This document shows positions 26,109-35,522 of a stretch of 64,000 bases of DNA, piece by piece. The number at the start of each line of letters is the position of its first letter. The stretch's first letter is position 1. Under the pieces are notes generated by a model. That model was not told the origin of the DNA, ran no database searches, and saw only the letters and a list, made by a program, of their open reading frames with translations. The DNA is taken from positions 186,001-250,000 of the forward strand of contig NZ_JAKIHN010000005.1 of NCBI RefSeq assembly GCF_021608185.1, in the 5' to 3' direction. Position numbers and translations under genes: made by a program. This stretch comes from Flavobacterium anseongense (GTDB lineage: Bacteria; Bacteroidota; Bacteroidia; Flavobacteriales; Flavobacteriaceae).

Positions 26109-27746
26109 TTAAATTTTCAAAATCGAGTTATACTGTGATTTATCGTTTAAGACTTCAATCGACTTCTTAATTTCAAAATTACTTTTGATATAATATTGAT
26201 ACAATCCTTCTTTGTATTGGTATCGCTTTATAATTTCATCTAAAATGAGATTCTTGATTTCCTTTTGATTTTTATCAATCAATGTTTCTTCACTTTTTTC
26301 TAAAGCTACCAGCAATTGTTGGTATTCTGCTGCTATAGCCGAATCTACATTTTCTTTCTTGGCTTTTTCCAATGTGTTTTTCAAAGCAACTTCTGTTTCG
26401 GTATCAAATGATATCTTCTCTCTTTTTAAGAAAGCCTTAAAATCTGCTAAATCAGCATCAGTAATCGTTGGAATTTTATCACCAAGTGTTGGATTTTTGT
26501 AATAGTAATATGTGGCATAATTAAAAATCCCATCGTTTTTTTGCAGTGCTTCTGCAATAGTGCTTGTTTTGGTATTTTCTAAAACAAGATCTGGTAAAAT
26601 TCCACCACCATCATAAACCGTTCTTCCTTTGCTGGTTTTAAAAGCGTTATAATTTTTTTCTTCAGTTCTGATGGCTTTTCCGTTTTTGTCTTTATGTGAA
26701 TAATTTAATGCCTGAATGCATCTTCCTGATGGTGTATAATATTTTGAAATGGTAACTTTAACCTGCGTTCCATAAGTCATATCAATCGGACGCTGTACCA
26801 ATCCTTTTCCGAAACTTCGGCTTCCAATAATAACAGCTCTGTCTAAATCCTGCAAAGCACCGGAAACAATTTCTGAAGCCGAGGCGCTTTTTCCATCAAC
26901 AATAACCACTAACGGAATTTCGGTATCAATAGGTTCGCGAGTAGTTTTATAAGTATTGTTGTATTTAGAATTCTTAGATTTTGTGGTTACTATGATTTCA
27001 TTTTTTGGCACAAAAAGATTGCAGATAGTAACGGCTTCATTTAATAATCCGCCCGGATTTCCGCGTAAATCTAAAATAATTTGCGTTGCGCCATCTGTTT
27101 TTAGTTTTTCCAAAGCTTCTTTAGTTTCTGTCGAAGCTTTTTGGTTGAACTGTGACAGGACTATATAACCCGTTTTATCATCAACCATTCCGAAAAACGG
27201 AACTGCTTTTACAGCAACTTCATCAAGGACTAACTCTGTGGTCATTGCTTTTCCCTGACGTAAATATTTGATGTTAATTTTAGTGCCTTTCGCACCTTTA
27301 ACCAATTGCGATGCATCATCTTTGAAATCAGCTAAAAGTACATCGCCAATTTGAATAATTTCATCACCGGCTTTTAATCCGGCTTTGTCTGCCGGAAAAC
27401 CTTTGTACGGTTCTTTGATGATGAGTTTGTCTTCTTTTCGTGTAATCATGGCACCAATTCCGGTGTATTCACCAGTGTTATTTATTTTGAATTTGATGAC
27501 ATCCTGTTCGTTAAAATAATTGGTGTAGGGATCCAAATCAGCTAACATGCTTTTGATGGCTTTATCCATCAATTCCGCCGGATTTGTTTCGTCTACATAG
27601 TTTTGATTAATGGTCTTAAAAAGCGTCGTGAAAATTTCAATTTGTTTTGAAATTTCGAAGAAATCGTCTTTAAAACTAACGCCAACCAAGAGAAAAATGC
27701 TCAGTATGACTGGAATAAAATATCTTTTTTTAATTTTTGTAACCAT
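26109..27746 (-). CDS. C-terminal processing peptidase (S41 family)
   Basis: A 545-residue periplasmic protease anchored by an N-terminal hydrophobic segment (about 9-26). A PDZ domain (about 90-175, GIGAMITRKEDK...) precedes the S41 catalytic region with the serine-rich SASASE motif (287-292) and SFGKG containing the general-base lysine K314. A helical C-terminal extension follows. The ATG at 27746 is preferred to the upstream TTG at 27764. The gene lies downstream of rnpA in a minus-strand group and upstream of the OmpA-like gene. Confidence 0.93.
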   Translation of the reverse strand: MVTKIKKRYFIPVILSIFLLVGVSFKDDFFEISKQIEIFTTLFKTINQNYVDETNPAELMDKAIKSMLADLDPYTNYFNEQDVIKFKINNTGEYTGIGAMITRKEDKLIIKEPYKGFPADKAGLKAGDEIIQIGDVLLADFKDDASQLVKGAKGTKINIKYLRQGKAMTTELVLDEVAVKAVPFFGMVDDKTGYIVLSQFNQKASTETKEALEKLKTDGATQIILDLRGNPGGLLNEAVTICNLFVPKNEIIVTTKSKNSKYNNTYKTTREPIDTEIPLVVIVDGKSASASEIVSGALQDLDRAVIIGSRSFGKGLVQRPIDMTYGTQVKVTISKYYTPSGRCIQALNYSHKDKNGKAIRTEEKNYNAFKTSKGRTVYDGGGILPDLVLENTKTSTIAEALQKNDGIFNYATYYYYKNPTLGDKIPTITDADLADFKAFLKREKISFDTETEVALKNTLEKAKKENVDSAIAAEYQQLLVALEKSEETLIDKNQKEIKNLILDEIIKRYQYKEGLYQYYIKSNFEIKKSIEVLNDKSQYNSILKI

Positions 27747-27793
27747 GATTTTTTCTTTTAACAAGTTAACGAATATAGTAATTAACTCCTTGT

Positions 27794-28183
27794 TTAATTT
27801 GTGTTTTTTTCGTCTTGAATAATTTTGATGAACTTTTCAAAAAGCTGAACGGTCTTCTGATTTATTTCCTGATAAGACAACCGTTCATTGGTTTGATAAA
27901 AAAACATAATGCAATATTTAGCATCAACATTTTCAACTAAAAGCTGTTTGTTTAATCGATAGGATTCTCGTAAAACACGCTTGAAATAATTCCGGTCAAC
28001 GGCATTTTTAAAATATTTTTTGGATACCGAAACACCAATTTTTAGTGGAACATCTTCTTCAAAATCATGTTTTAAATAAACTAAACGCAAAGGATATTTA
28101 CCCACCGATTTGCCTTCGGAAAAAAGTAAATCGATGATTTTTTTGCTCTTTAGTTTTTCTGTTTTTGGATAGGAAAAATCCAT
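27794..28183 (-). CDS. rnpA: Ribonuclease P protein component
   Basis: A basic 129-residue protein that assists the RNase P ribozyme in tRNA 5'-end processing. The signature KKYFKNAVDRNYFKRVLRE (about 55-74) contains the RNR-type arginine motif. The usual neighbour rpmH is absent here, as is often the case in Bacteroidota. It follows the small secreted-protein gene by 2 nt and precedes the protease gene by 47 nt. Confidence 0.95.
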   Translation of the reverse strand: MDFSYPKTEKLKSKKIIDLLFSEGKSVGKYPLRLVYLKHDFEEDVPLKIGVSVSKKYFKNAVDRNYFKRVLRESYRLNKQLLVENVDAKYCIMFFYQTNERLSYQEINQKTVQLFEKFIKIIQDEKNTN

Positions 28184-28185
28184 TT

Positions 28186-28593
28186 TTACTTTGCGTAGAT
28201 GTTGTAAACAAATTTTACTTCGTTGTAAGTGATGTAAAACTGTATTCGATTGTTTTCCTTTTTCTTTGTAATGATTAAGATATTACACTTCGAAAATTTA
28301 TTATCGACACATTCAAACGGAACAATATTCACTTCGTCATTGTCCGTAATTTCTCCATAAGCTTTGATTTTAAATGACTGCACTTCGGAAGAATTAATTG
28401 TAATCAAATCTTTTTTCGCATCAAGAGTTATCAGAACTTTAGCATCAACAAAATCAGACCATTCGTTCCATTCACCGCTGTCTTTTTTATCTGTAAAACT
28501 TACACTGCTCGATTGAAAACGAATTGGTTGCGCCGAAGCAATGCTTCCAAAACTTAAAAAAAGGCAAACGATAAGAAGTTGAATAGCTTTCAT
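28186..28593 (-). CDS. Small secreted protein of unknown function
   Basis: A 135-residue protein with a clear signal peptide (AIQLLIVCLFLSFGSIASAQ). The mature part is short, beta-rich and mostly charged, with two cysteines (in FECVDNKFSKCN) that could form a disulfide. I recognise no family. It lies 2 nt upstream of rnpA and 37 nt after the M1 peptidase start, all on the minus strand, so it may be transcribed with either. Confidence 0.7.
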   Translation of the reverse strand: MKAIQLLIVCLFLSFGSIASAQPIRFQSSSVSFTDKKDSGEWNEWSDFVDAKVLITLDAKKDLITINSSEVQSFKIKAYGEITDNDEVNIVPFECVDNKFSKCNILIITKKKENNRIQFYITYNEVKFVYNIYAK

Positions 28594-28630
28594 TTTGTCA
28601 AAAATTTTAATCGGGTAAATCTACAAAATT

Positions 28631-30493
28631 CTATTTCATTTCGTAAATATTATTCTCCCGTTTCACATCAGCCATTAAACCGCTTGGGTCAATAGTGATT
28701 TTTTTGATGGCAGTTTTAGCTTTCGGAATTTCAAAGAAATAATTTGGATTGGCCCAAGTCCAGTCATTTAAAACGGTTCGCTTAATTTCGGGAGTTGGAT
28801 TTTCTTTTTGAAAGTTCATCATTCGCAACGGAATGTAGAAACTCTCTTTCGCCCCATCGGTATATTCAACCAAAATATCCATTGGCATTGGAATTCTACC
28901 AATTCTTTCTAAAGAAACACCGGTTCTTTGTACACCGTCAGTAGCGCTTTCGACGGTTTTAATTCCGTAATCAATGGTGTTCAGGGTTTGAGTCCAATCG
29001 GTTAAATACCAATCTAAAGTTGCTCCCGAAACGCGTTCGGCAGTTCGCTTTATATCGTTTGGCGTAGGATGTTTGAATTTGAATTCGTTGTAAAATCGCT
29101 TCAATGTTTTTCTGGTATTTTCTGTCCCGATGAGGTATTCTAATTGGGTTAGAAAAAGCGCGCCTTTGTAATAAGTTCCAACAGTATAAGCCCGGTTTAT
29201 ATCATATCGATCACCATGCGTTGACATTGGTTGTTCCTTTCCTGTTTTTACAAATTCGTAATAAGTTGAATAGATTGATTTAAAAGGATTTTCATTTTTT
29301 TTAACCGGAATTTCATTCAGCGCTAAATATTCAATATAGGTCGAAAAACCTTCATCCATCCACGGATATTTGGATTCATTGGAAGCTAAAATATGCTGAA
29401 ACCAGGAATGAGCTAATTCATGAGGCGCAGCATCCATCATATCCAGTGCTGTTCCTGTTCCTAACATCAAAGTACACATTGCATATTCCATTCCGCCATC
29501 GCCACCTTGAATAAAAGAGTATTGTTTGTATGGATAATCGCCAACGGTTTTATTGTAAAAATCCATTACCCTTACCATTAAAGGTTCAAGGTCTTTCCAG
29601 TTTTGAATGTATTTTGGATCGTTTTTATACAGAAAATGTAAGTCAACATTATTTGGTCCTTTTACCACATCGTGAAGATAATCTTTGTCGGCAGCCCAAG
29701 TAAAATCGTGAACATTTGGCGCTATAAAATGCCATGTTAAGGTTTTTGTATTTGGATTTTTCTTCACTTCTTTTCCCTTATCCTCATAACCAAAACCAAT
29801 TTCGTTTTTGTTTTGCAGGTAACCTGTTCCTCCAAGAATATAATTTTTATCGATTGTTATTTTTACATCAAAATTCCCCCAAACTCCATGAAATTCTCTC
29901 GCGATATAAGGATCAGTATGCCAACCTTCAAAATCAAATTCTGCCATTTTTGGATACCATTGAGACATAGAAAGTGCTACACCAACCGAATTATTTCGAC
30001 CCGAACGACGAATTTGAACCGGAACCTGACCATCAAAATCTAAAGTCAATTCAGCCGATTTTCCGGGAAGAATTGGTTTAGCCAATGTCACTTCCAAAAT
30101 GGTGCTGATTTCTTTTGTTTTGGCAGCAACGCCATCTTGTTTGAAATTTGAAATTTTCAAATACCCAATTTCGTTAGGTTGTAATTTAGCAATTCTGCTT
30201 TCCTTAGTTTTGGTTAGAAACCTTGCATCCGGATTCGCAATAGTTTGAGCACGCATGTCCATTTCGCTTCCGGGTTGAAAAGCATTGTTGTATAAATGAT
30301 AATAAACAGTACGCAGCGTGTCAGCAGAATTATTGGTGTAAACCAGTTTTTGTTTTCCTTTATATTGATAGGTTTCTACGTTCATAGAAACCTCCATTTT
30401 ATAATCCGCCTTTTGCTGCCAATATCCTTTAGATTGAGCAAAAGAGGAAGTAATGCTTAATAAAATAAAACCAAATAAAAATTTGTTATTCAT
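28631..30493 (-). CDS. M1 family zinc metallopeptidase
   Basis: A 620-residue secreted aminopeptidase-like enzyme with a signal peptide (to about residue 20). An N-terminal beta domain is followed by the gluzincin core: HELAH (358-362) with zinc ligands H358 and H362, catalytic E359 and the third ligand E381 in MDEGFSTYIEY. A GGMEY motif (333-337) replaces the classical GAMEN substrate motif. It is likely periplasmic or outer-membrane-associated. A terminator separates it from the S8 peptidase. Confidence 0.93.
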   Translation of the reverse strand: MNNKFLFGFILLSITSSFAQSKGYWQQKADYKMEVSMNVETYQYKGKQKLVYTNNSADTLRTVYYHLYNNAFQPGSEMDMRAQTIANPDARFLTKTKESRIAKLQPNEIGYLKISNFKQDGVAAKTKEISTILEVTLAKPILPGKSAELTLDFDGQVPVQIRRSGRNNSVGVALSMSQWYPKMAEFDFEGWHTDPYIAREFHGVWGNFDVKITIDKNYILGGTGYLQNKNEIGFGYEDKGKEVKKNPNTKTLTWHFIAPNVHDFTWAADKDYLHDVVKGPNNVDLHFLYKNDPKYIQNWKDLEPLMVRVMDFYNKTVGDYPYKQYSFIQGGDGGMEYAMCTLMLGTGTALDMMDAAPHELAHSWFQHILASNESKYPWMDEGFSTYIEYLALNEIPVKKNENPFKSIYSTYYEFVKTGKEQPMSTHGDRYDINRAYTVGTYYKGALFLTQLEYLIGTENTRKTLKRFYNEFKFKHPTPNDIKRTAERVSGATLDWYLTDWTQTLNTIDYGIKTVESATDGVQRTGVSLERIGRIPMPMDILVEYTDGAKESFYIPLRMMNFQKENPTPEIKRTVLNDWTWANPNYFFEIPKAKTAIKKITIDPSGLMADVKRENNIYEMK

Positions 30494-30508
30494 GCTGAAA
30501 TAAAATAA

Positions 30509-30536
30509 AAAAAGGAAGGTTTTACGCTTCCTTTTT
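30509..30536 (-). terminator. Terminator after the S8 peptidase gene
   Basis: AAAAAGGAAG pairs with CTTCCTTTTT around an 8-nt loop and is followed on the minus strand by a T run. It lies directly after the S8 stop codon and before the M1 gene. Confidence 0.8.
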
Positions 30537-30539
30537 GAT

Positions 30540-32114
30540 TTACAATTTAGGGTCTTTCTTAATTTTGTTTGACATTTCTTCGGCCATTTTCAATGCATTG
30601 TAAGCATTGACAATTTTGCCTGAAGCACATGCTTCTGAAAAAGGAATTTTTTCTTGTTTTTCACCAACTTTAACATCAAATGCCAAAGGTGTTCCCGATT
30701 GCATTAAAATCTGTTTTACCTGAGATGCTTTTAAATTTGGATAGTACGAACGGATTAAAGCAGCAACACCGGCAGCATTTGGAGAAGCCATTGATGTTCC
30801 TTGCAAGTATTTGTATTTGTTACCCGGAACAGTTGCGTAAATTTTAACTCCAGGCGCAAAAACGTCTACATTCTTTTTTCCATAGTTAGAAAATCGAGCA
30901 ACCACTTTTTCGCCTATTTCATTTTTTAAAGCACCAATAGTAATAAGGTTGTCTGAGATTTCGGCTCCGTTTACTTCGTCGGTTGGGAAGTTAGGCTCTG
31001 TGTCGATATTTTTCGAATCATTACCTGCAGCGTGAACAATTAAAACATCTTTACTGGCAGCATATTTAATAGCATCATAAACCCATTCCGCATGTGGAGA
31101 ATAATCTTTTCCAAAACTTCCATTGATTACTTTGGCGCCATTGTCAACAGCATAACGAATAGCTAAAGCGATGTCTTTATCATATTCATCACCATTTGGT
31201 ACGGCACGAACAGCCATGATTTCTACATTATTCGTAACACCATCACCACCAAGATTGTTGTTTCTTACTTGAGCAATTATTCCGGCAACGTGAGTTCCGT
31301 GAAGGTTATCCTTACGTTCTTTAGAATACACTACATTGTTGCCATATTTTTTATCATTGATATCTTCCGGATTATCTCCAACTAATTTTCGGGCATCAAA
31401 ATCTTTGTTGAGATTATAGTCTAATTTGTCATAGACAGCTGTTTTGTAATTTTTCAAATCCTCGTGAAAAGTGGCACCTTTTTGTGTGGCATAAGACAAC
31501 ATTATTCTTTTACTGTCATACAATTCAAATTTAACAGAAGACATGTCTTTTAATTCTGAAAGTGTATAATTTTCATTTTTCAGAAATTCAGCAACGGTTT
31601 TATCAGCTTTAATCAATACATCAACTGTTTCTTTTGCTTCTTTTGCTTCCTGAAGATTTTCTTCATAATCGGCCAACGCATTTTTGTAGATTTGAGAACC
31701 GTCATCGCCTTTTTTCAATATACGAACCATTTCCAAATTTTCATCATTTGAATCGCCTAAAAAATTCCATCCGTGAACATCATCCACAAACCCATTTTTG
31801 TCATCGTCTTTTCCGTTATTCGGAATCTCTTTTTTATTGGTCCAAATAACCGATTTCATGTCTTCGTGTTCAGTATCAACTCCTGAATCAACAACTGCAA
31901 CTATTACTTTTACACCTTTTTTGTTTTTTAAAAGTTCAGCATAAGCTTTATCAACGCTCATTCCCGGAATCGTATCTTTTTCTAAATCAAGATGACTCCA
32001 GCGTTGTAATTGTTGTTCTGTTAAAGGGTTTTTTTTGGCAAAGGGTTGAGTAGTTTCTTGTGCAAAGATTGTCAATGAGAACATTGAAATCAGCAAAAAA
32101 TTTAAAACTTTCAT
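30540..32114 (-). CDS. S8 family subtilisin-like serine protease
   Basis: A 524-residue secreted protease with a signal peptide (to about residue 19). The catalytic triad is visible: D76 in VAVVDSGVD, H272 in HGTHVAGI and S441 in GTSMASPNAAG, with the oxyanion asparagine N365 in HAAGND. An unusually long insert of about 190 residues (80-270), predicted helical and charged, separates Asp from His. There is no C-terminal sorting domain. It has its own terminator; a 7/8 -7 match (minus TACTTTTA, 32147-32154) lies upstream. Confidence 0.94.
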   Translation of the reverse strand: MKVLNFLLISMFSLTIFAQETTQPFAKKNPLTEQQLQRWSHLDLEKDTIPGMSVDKAYAELLKNKKGVKVIVAVVDSGVDTEHEDMKSVIWTNKKEIPNNGKDDDKNGFVDDVHGWNFLGDSNDENLEMVRILKKGDDGSQIYKNALADYEENLQEAKEAKETVDVLIKADKTVAEFLKNENYTLSELKDMSSVKFELYDSKRIMLSYATQKGATFHEDLKNYKTAVYDKLDYNLNKDFDARKLVGDNPEDINDKKYGNNVVYSKERKDNLHGTHVAGIIAQVRNNNLGGDGVTNNVEIMAVRAVPNGDEYDKDIALAIRYAVDNGAKVINGSFGKDYSPHAEWVYDAIKYAASKDVLIVHAAGNDSKNIDTEPNFPTDEVNGAEISDNLITIGALKNEIGEKVVARFSNYGKKNVDVFAPGVKIYATVPGNKYKYLQGTSMASPNAAGVAALIRSYYPNLKASQVKQILMQSGTPLAFDVKVGEKQEKIPFSEACASGKIVNAYNALKMAEEMSNKIKKDPKL

Positions 32115-32188
32115 TTTCTATTTTATTTATGATTTATGAATTGGTGTAAAAGTAAATTGTTTTGTTACAGTTAAAGAAAGGATTAACA

Positions 32189-33049
32189 CTATGTTAAGAT
32201 ATGTTCGCAGCGGAAAACCTCTTTTAAACGAATACCTTTTTCAGTGTTTTCTACGGTGATAATTTCGTTATGCGCATCGTGTTCTAACCACAAGTAGTAA
32301 TTCTTTTCAGCGGCATTGTTTAAAAACTTTGCTTTTTCAGGTAAGGTCAAAAGCGGTCTGGTGTCATAACCCATAACATAGGGCAACGGCAAATGTCCTG
32401 CAGTCGGAATCAAATCGGCGCAAAAAACGATGGTTTTTCCTTGGTATTGAATGTGAGGCAACATCATTTTTTCGGTATGGCCATCGACATAAAAAATTCC
32501 GAAATCCAATTCTTTTGAAATTGCAAAATCACCTTCAGGTTTTTGGATAAAATTAAGTTGACCGCTTTCCTGCATTGGTAAAATATTTTCTGACAGGAAA
32601 GAAGCCTTTTCTCTCGCATTTGGTTTGGTTGCCCATTCCCAATGATTTTCATTTGTCCAAAATTTAGCATTTTTGAAAGCCACTTCGTAACCGGTTTTGT
32701 CTGAATTCCAGTTGACACTTCCACCACAATGATCAAAATGCAGGTGTGTCATAAAAACATCGGTCACATCATCGCGTTGAAAACCATATTTCGCCAACGA
32801 TTTGTCCAAAGAATGGCTTCCCCAAAGTGAATAATAACCAAAAAATTTATCCGATTGTTTGTTTCCCATTCCGGTATCAATCAAAATCAAGCGGTTTCCG
32901 TCTTCAATCAGCATGCATCTTGCCGCAATATCAATCAAATTATTCTCATCAGCAGGATTGGTTTTGTTCCAAATAGTTTTGGGCACAACGCCAAACATAG
33001 CGCCGCCATCGAGCTTAAAATTTCCGGCTTCAATCGGGTAAATTTTCAT
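32189..33049 (-). CDS. MBL-fold metallo-hydrolase
   Basis: A 286-residue cytosolic protein of the metallo-beta-lactamase fold. The metal motif is THLHFDHCGG (H102, H104, D106, H107), and further ligands are in VDGHTEK (about 193-199) and FCADLIP (about 213-219). It resembles N-acyl homoserine lactonase/quorum-quenching-like or glyoxalase II-like hydrolases; the substrate is unknown. It is divergent from the suf operon; a perfect -7 box lies 16 nt upstream. Confidence 0.88.
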   Translation of the reverse strand: MKIYPIEAGNFKLDGGAMFGVVPKTIWNKTNPADENNLIDIAARCMLIEDGNRLILIDTGMGNKQSDKFFGYYSLWGSHSLDKSLAKYGFQRDDVTDVFMTHLHFDHCGGSVNWNSDKTGYEVAFKNAKFWTNENHWEWATKPNAREKASFLSENILPMQESGQLNFIQKPEGDFAISKELDFGIFYVDGHTEKMMLPHIQYQGKTIVFCADLIPTAGHLPLPYVMGYDTRPLLTLPEKAKFLNNAAEKNYYLWLEHDAHNEIITVENTEKGIRLKEVFRCEHILT

Positions 33050-33064
33050 TTTCTAATGTTTTTA

Positions 33065-33072
33065 CAAATTTA
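33065..33072 (-). promoter_or_regulatory. -7 box of MBL hydrolase gene
   Basis: The minus strand reads TAAATTTG, a perfect TANNTTTG match, 16 nt before the ATG. No TTG is found at the -33 position. Confidence 0.5.
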
Positions 33073-33130
33073 TAGAATTAAAAATCATTTTTCTCTATTC
33101 GCGGATTGGTTATAAAAATGTTACAGTTGC

Positions 33131-33160
33131 TTGAAAAAAAGGATATTTATAGTAACTTTG
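33131..33160 (+). promoter_or_regulatory. Promoter of the sufA-B-C-D operon
   Basis: TTG (33131-33133) and TAACTTTG (33153-33160) are separated by 19 nt, the best complete Bacteroidota promoter in the window. The start of transcription should be near 33168, leaving a leader of about 110 nt before sufA in which I see no clear hairpin. Confidence 0.75.
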
Positions 33161-33279
33161 CGCATTATTTAGACAAAATTAAAATAAGTCATGAAATGAG
33201 CATTAGTAAATATTTCAATTAACGGAATGTTTCTATGTGAATTACATAACACCTATTAAAAACAAATAATAACCAGGTT

Positions 33280-33609
33280 ATGATAAAAGTTTCTGATGAT
33301 GCCAGTAAAAAAATCGTTGCAATGATGCAGGAAGACGGTTTCGACGCAGCCAAAGATTACGTTCGTGTTGGCGTGAAAAGTGGTGGTTGTTCGGGCTTGT
33401 CGTATGAATTGAAATTCGATAAAGAACTAGGCGAAAACGACAAAGTTTTTGAAGATAATAACGTGAAGATAGCTGTTGAGAAAAAATCATTCTTGTATTT
33501 AGCAGGAACTATTTTAGAATTCTCAGGAGGATTAAACGGAAAAGGATTTGTATTCAACAATCCGAACGCATCAAGAACGTGTGGTTGTGGAGAATCGTTT
33601 TCTCTGTAA
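33280..33609 (+). CDS. sufA: Fe-S cluster assembly A-type carrier (SufA/IscA-like)
   Basis: A 109-residue HesB/IscA-family protein that carries Fe-S clusters to target apoproteins. The three conserved cysteines are present: C37 in GGCSGLSYEL and C101/C103 in the C-terminal RTCGCGESFSL. Length is typical. First gene of the suf operon, 16 nt before sufB, with its own strong promoter. Confidence 0.94.
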   Translation: MIKVSDDASKKIVAMMQEDGFDAAKDYVRVGVKSGGCSGLSYELKFDKELGENDKVFEDNNVKIAVEKKSFLYLAGTILEFSGGLNGKGFVFNNPNASRTCGCGESFSL

Positions 33610-33625
33610 AAATTAAACAAACAAA

Positions 33626-35074
33626 ATGGCAAAATATACCGAAGACGATTTAAAAGTTGAACTCGAAAGTAAAGAATACGAGTACGGGTTTTATACTGAC
33701 ATTGAGTCGGAAACATTTCCTATTGGTTTAAACGAAGATATTGTTCGCGCTATTTCTAAAAAGAAAGAAGAACCACAATGGATGACCGATTGGCGTATTG
33801 AAGCTTTCCGTGCCTGGCAGGAAATGATTGAGCCAAACTGGGCAAATGTGAATTATGAAAAGCCCGATTTTCAGGCTATTTCGTATTATTCAGCACCCAA
33901 AAAAGTAGATCCCAATAAGACTTTAGACGATGTAGATCCAGAGCTTTTGGAGATGTATAAAAAGCTTGGAATTTCATTAGATGAGCAGAAAAAGATGAAC
34001 AATATCGCAATGGATATTGTGGTCGATTCGGTTTCTGTGGCAACAACTTTCAAGAAAACACTAAACGAAAAAGGAATTATTTTCTGCTCTATTTCTGAAG
34101 CGATAAAAGAGCATCCTGAATTAGTTAAAAAATATTTAGGAACCGTAGTTCCTCAAAAAGATAACTTCTACGCAGCTCTGAATTCGGCTGTTTTCTCCGA
34201 TGGAAGTTTTTGTTATATTCCAAAAGGTGTTAAATGCCCAATGGAATTATCAACGTATTTCCGAATCAACCAAGCCGGAACCGGACAATTTGAAAGAACA
34301 TTGCTAATTGCCGACGAAGGGAGTTATGTTTCGTATCTCGAAGGTTGTACTGCGCCAAGTCGAGATGAAAACCAATTGCACGCTGCGGTTGTCGAATTAA
34401 TCGCAATGGAAGACGCCGAAATCAAATATTCTACGGTTCAAAACTGGTATCCCGGAAACAAAGAAGGTAAAGGCGGTGTTTTCAACTTCGTAACCAAAAG
34501 AGGTTTGTGCGAGAAAAATGCAAAAATCTCCTGGACGCAGGTTGAAACAGGTTCAGCCATTACCTGGAAATATCCTTCGGTTATTTTGAAAGGCGATAAT
34601 TCAATTGGCGAATTTTATTCGATTGCCGTAACCAATAATTTCCAACAGGCTGATACCGGAACAAAGATGGTTCATCTGGGTAAAAACACCAAATCTACTA
34701 TCATATCCAAAGGTATCTCAGCCGGGAAATCACAAAATAGTTACAGAGGTTTGGTTCAGATAAGCGCCAGAGCAGACAATGCTCGTAACTTCTCTCAATG
34801 CGACTCGTTGTTGATGGGAAATAATTGCGGCGCACACACTTTTCCATATATCGAAAGCAAAAATTCATCCGCTATAATCGAACACGAAGCAACGACTTCA
34901 AAAATTGGTGAAGACCAGGTTTTCTATTGCAATCAGCGTGGAATTCCAACCGAAAAAGCCATTGCCTTAATCGTAAACGGTTTTAGCAAAGATGTATTGA
35001 ATAAATTACCAATGGAGTTTGCTGTTGAAGCACAAAAATTACTCGAAATTTCACTTGAAGGTTCAGTAGGATAA
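33626..35074 (+). CDS. sufB: SUF scaffold protein SufB
   Basis: A 482-residue protein of the SufBC2D Fe-S scaffold complex in the cytosol. The right-handed beta-helix core is recognisable ([41 protein letters not shown]), with the [15 protein letters not shown] stretch and the QRGIPTEKA helix near the end where SufC binds. Length is normal. Its stop codon TAA is the first three bases of a short-word repeat that leads into the inserted four-helix ORF. Confidence 0.97.
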   Translation: MAKYTEDDLKVELESKEYEYGFYTDIESETFPIGLNEDIVRAISKKKEEPQWMTDWRIEAFRAWQEMIEPNWANVNYEKPDFQAISYYSAPKKVDPNKTLDDVDPELLEMYKKLGISLDEQKKMNNIAMDIVVDSVSVATTFKKTLNEKGIIFCSISEAIKEHPELVKKYLGTVVPQKDNFYAALNSAVFSDGSFCYIPKGVKCPMELSTYFRINQAGTGQFERTLLIADEGSYVSYLEGCTAPSRDENQLHAAVVELIAMEDAEIKYSTVQNWYPGNKEGKGGVFNFVTKRGLCEKNAKISWTQVETGSAITWKYPSVILKGDNSIGEFYSIAVTNNFQQADTGTKMVHLGKNTKSTIISKGISAGKSQNSYRGLVQISARADNARNFSQCDSLLMGNNCGAHTFPYIESKNSSAIIEHEATTSKIGEDQVFYCNQRGIPTEKAIALIVNGFSKDVLNKLPMEFAVEAQKLLEISLEGSVG

Positions 35075-35108
35075 TTTGAAAATGAGGTAATTTGAAAATT
35101 TGAAAATG
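35072..35108 (+). repeat. Left arm of the element carrying the four-helix ORF
   Basis: From the sufB stop codon the sequence runs TAATTTGAAAAT, GAGG, then TAATTTGAAA and a second ATTTGAAA, then ATG. Two 8-bp words ATTTGAAA (35090-35105) end exactly at the ATG of the inserted ORF. Its last 20 bases are complementary, with one mismatch, to 35483-35502 after the ORF. Confidence 0.85.
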
Positions 35109-35453
35109 GAAGCCAAAGACAATGTAATTATTAAACTAACGTTTCAGTTTGCTTTAGACATTGTCAAATATTGTGAAGGATTGCAAGAAGATAAAAAATA
35201 TGTAATTGCTAATCAACTTCTAAAATCGGGGACATCGATTGGAGCCAATATCAGAGAAGCTCAAAATGCAGAAAGTAAGACAGATTTTATACATAAATTT
35301 AAAATCTCAGCTAAAGAAATTGAAGAAACAATCTATTGGTTGGAACTATGTAAGTTTTCAGAAAGCTATCCAAACGTAGATGAATTAATTGAACAAATAA
35401 ATAATATTTCAAGAATAGTCAACAAAATAATAATAACATCAAAACAAAAGTAA
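35106..35453 (+). CDS. S23-type four-helix-bundle protein inserted in the suf operon
   Basis: A 115-residue helical protein with the hallmark of the 23S rRNA intervening-sequence/S23 family: LLKSGTSIGANIREAQNAESKTDFIHKFKISAKEIEETIYWLEL (about 39-82), a four-helix bundle with a basic surface. Family members are encoded inside rRNA intervening sequences or scattered through Bacteroidota genomes; the fold is shared with the accessory protein Avd of diversity-generating retroelements. Here it sits between sufB and sufC, bounded by inverted short-word repeats, and its ATG is the end of the left repeat. ATG 35106 is preferred to TTG 35100. Nothing links it to Fe-S assembly; it looks like a passenger. 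Confidence 0.9.
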   Translation: MEAKDNVIIKLTFQFALDIVKYCEGLQEDKKYVIANQLLKSGTSIGANIREAQNAESKTDFIHKFKISAKEIEETIYWLELCKFSESYPNVDELIEQINNISRIVNKIIITSKQK

Positions 35454-35520
35454 TTTGAAAAACAGAGGATAATTTGAGAGTTCATTTTCAAATTTCCAAA
35501 TTTTCAAATTTCCAAATTAA
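35451..35520 (+). repeat. Right arm of the element carrying the four-helix ORF
   Basis: The ORF stop is followed by TAATTTGAAAAAC, GGATAATTTGAGAG and then four tandem 8-bp words, TTTCAAAT, TTCCAAAT, TTTCAAAT, TTCCAAAT (35486-35517 phase), ending 2 nt before the sufC ATG. The words are reverse complements of those in the left arm. Confidence 0.85.
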
Positions 35521-35522
35521 CT

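Noticed and set aside
35106..35453. Diversity-generating retroelement accessory (Avd)
   Set aside because: The fold family is shared, but there is no reverse transcriptase, template repeat or variable repeat in the window.
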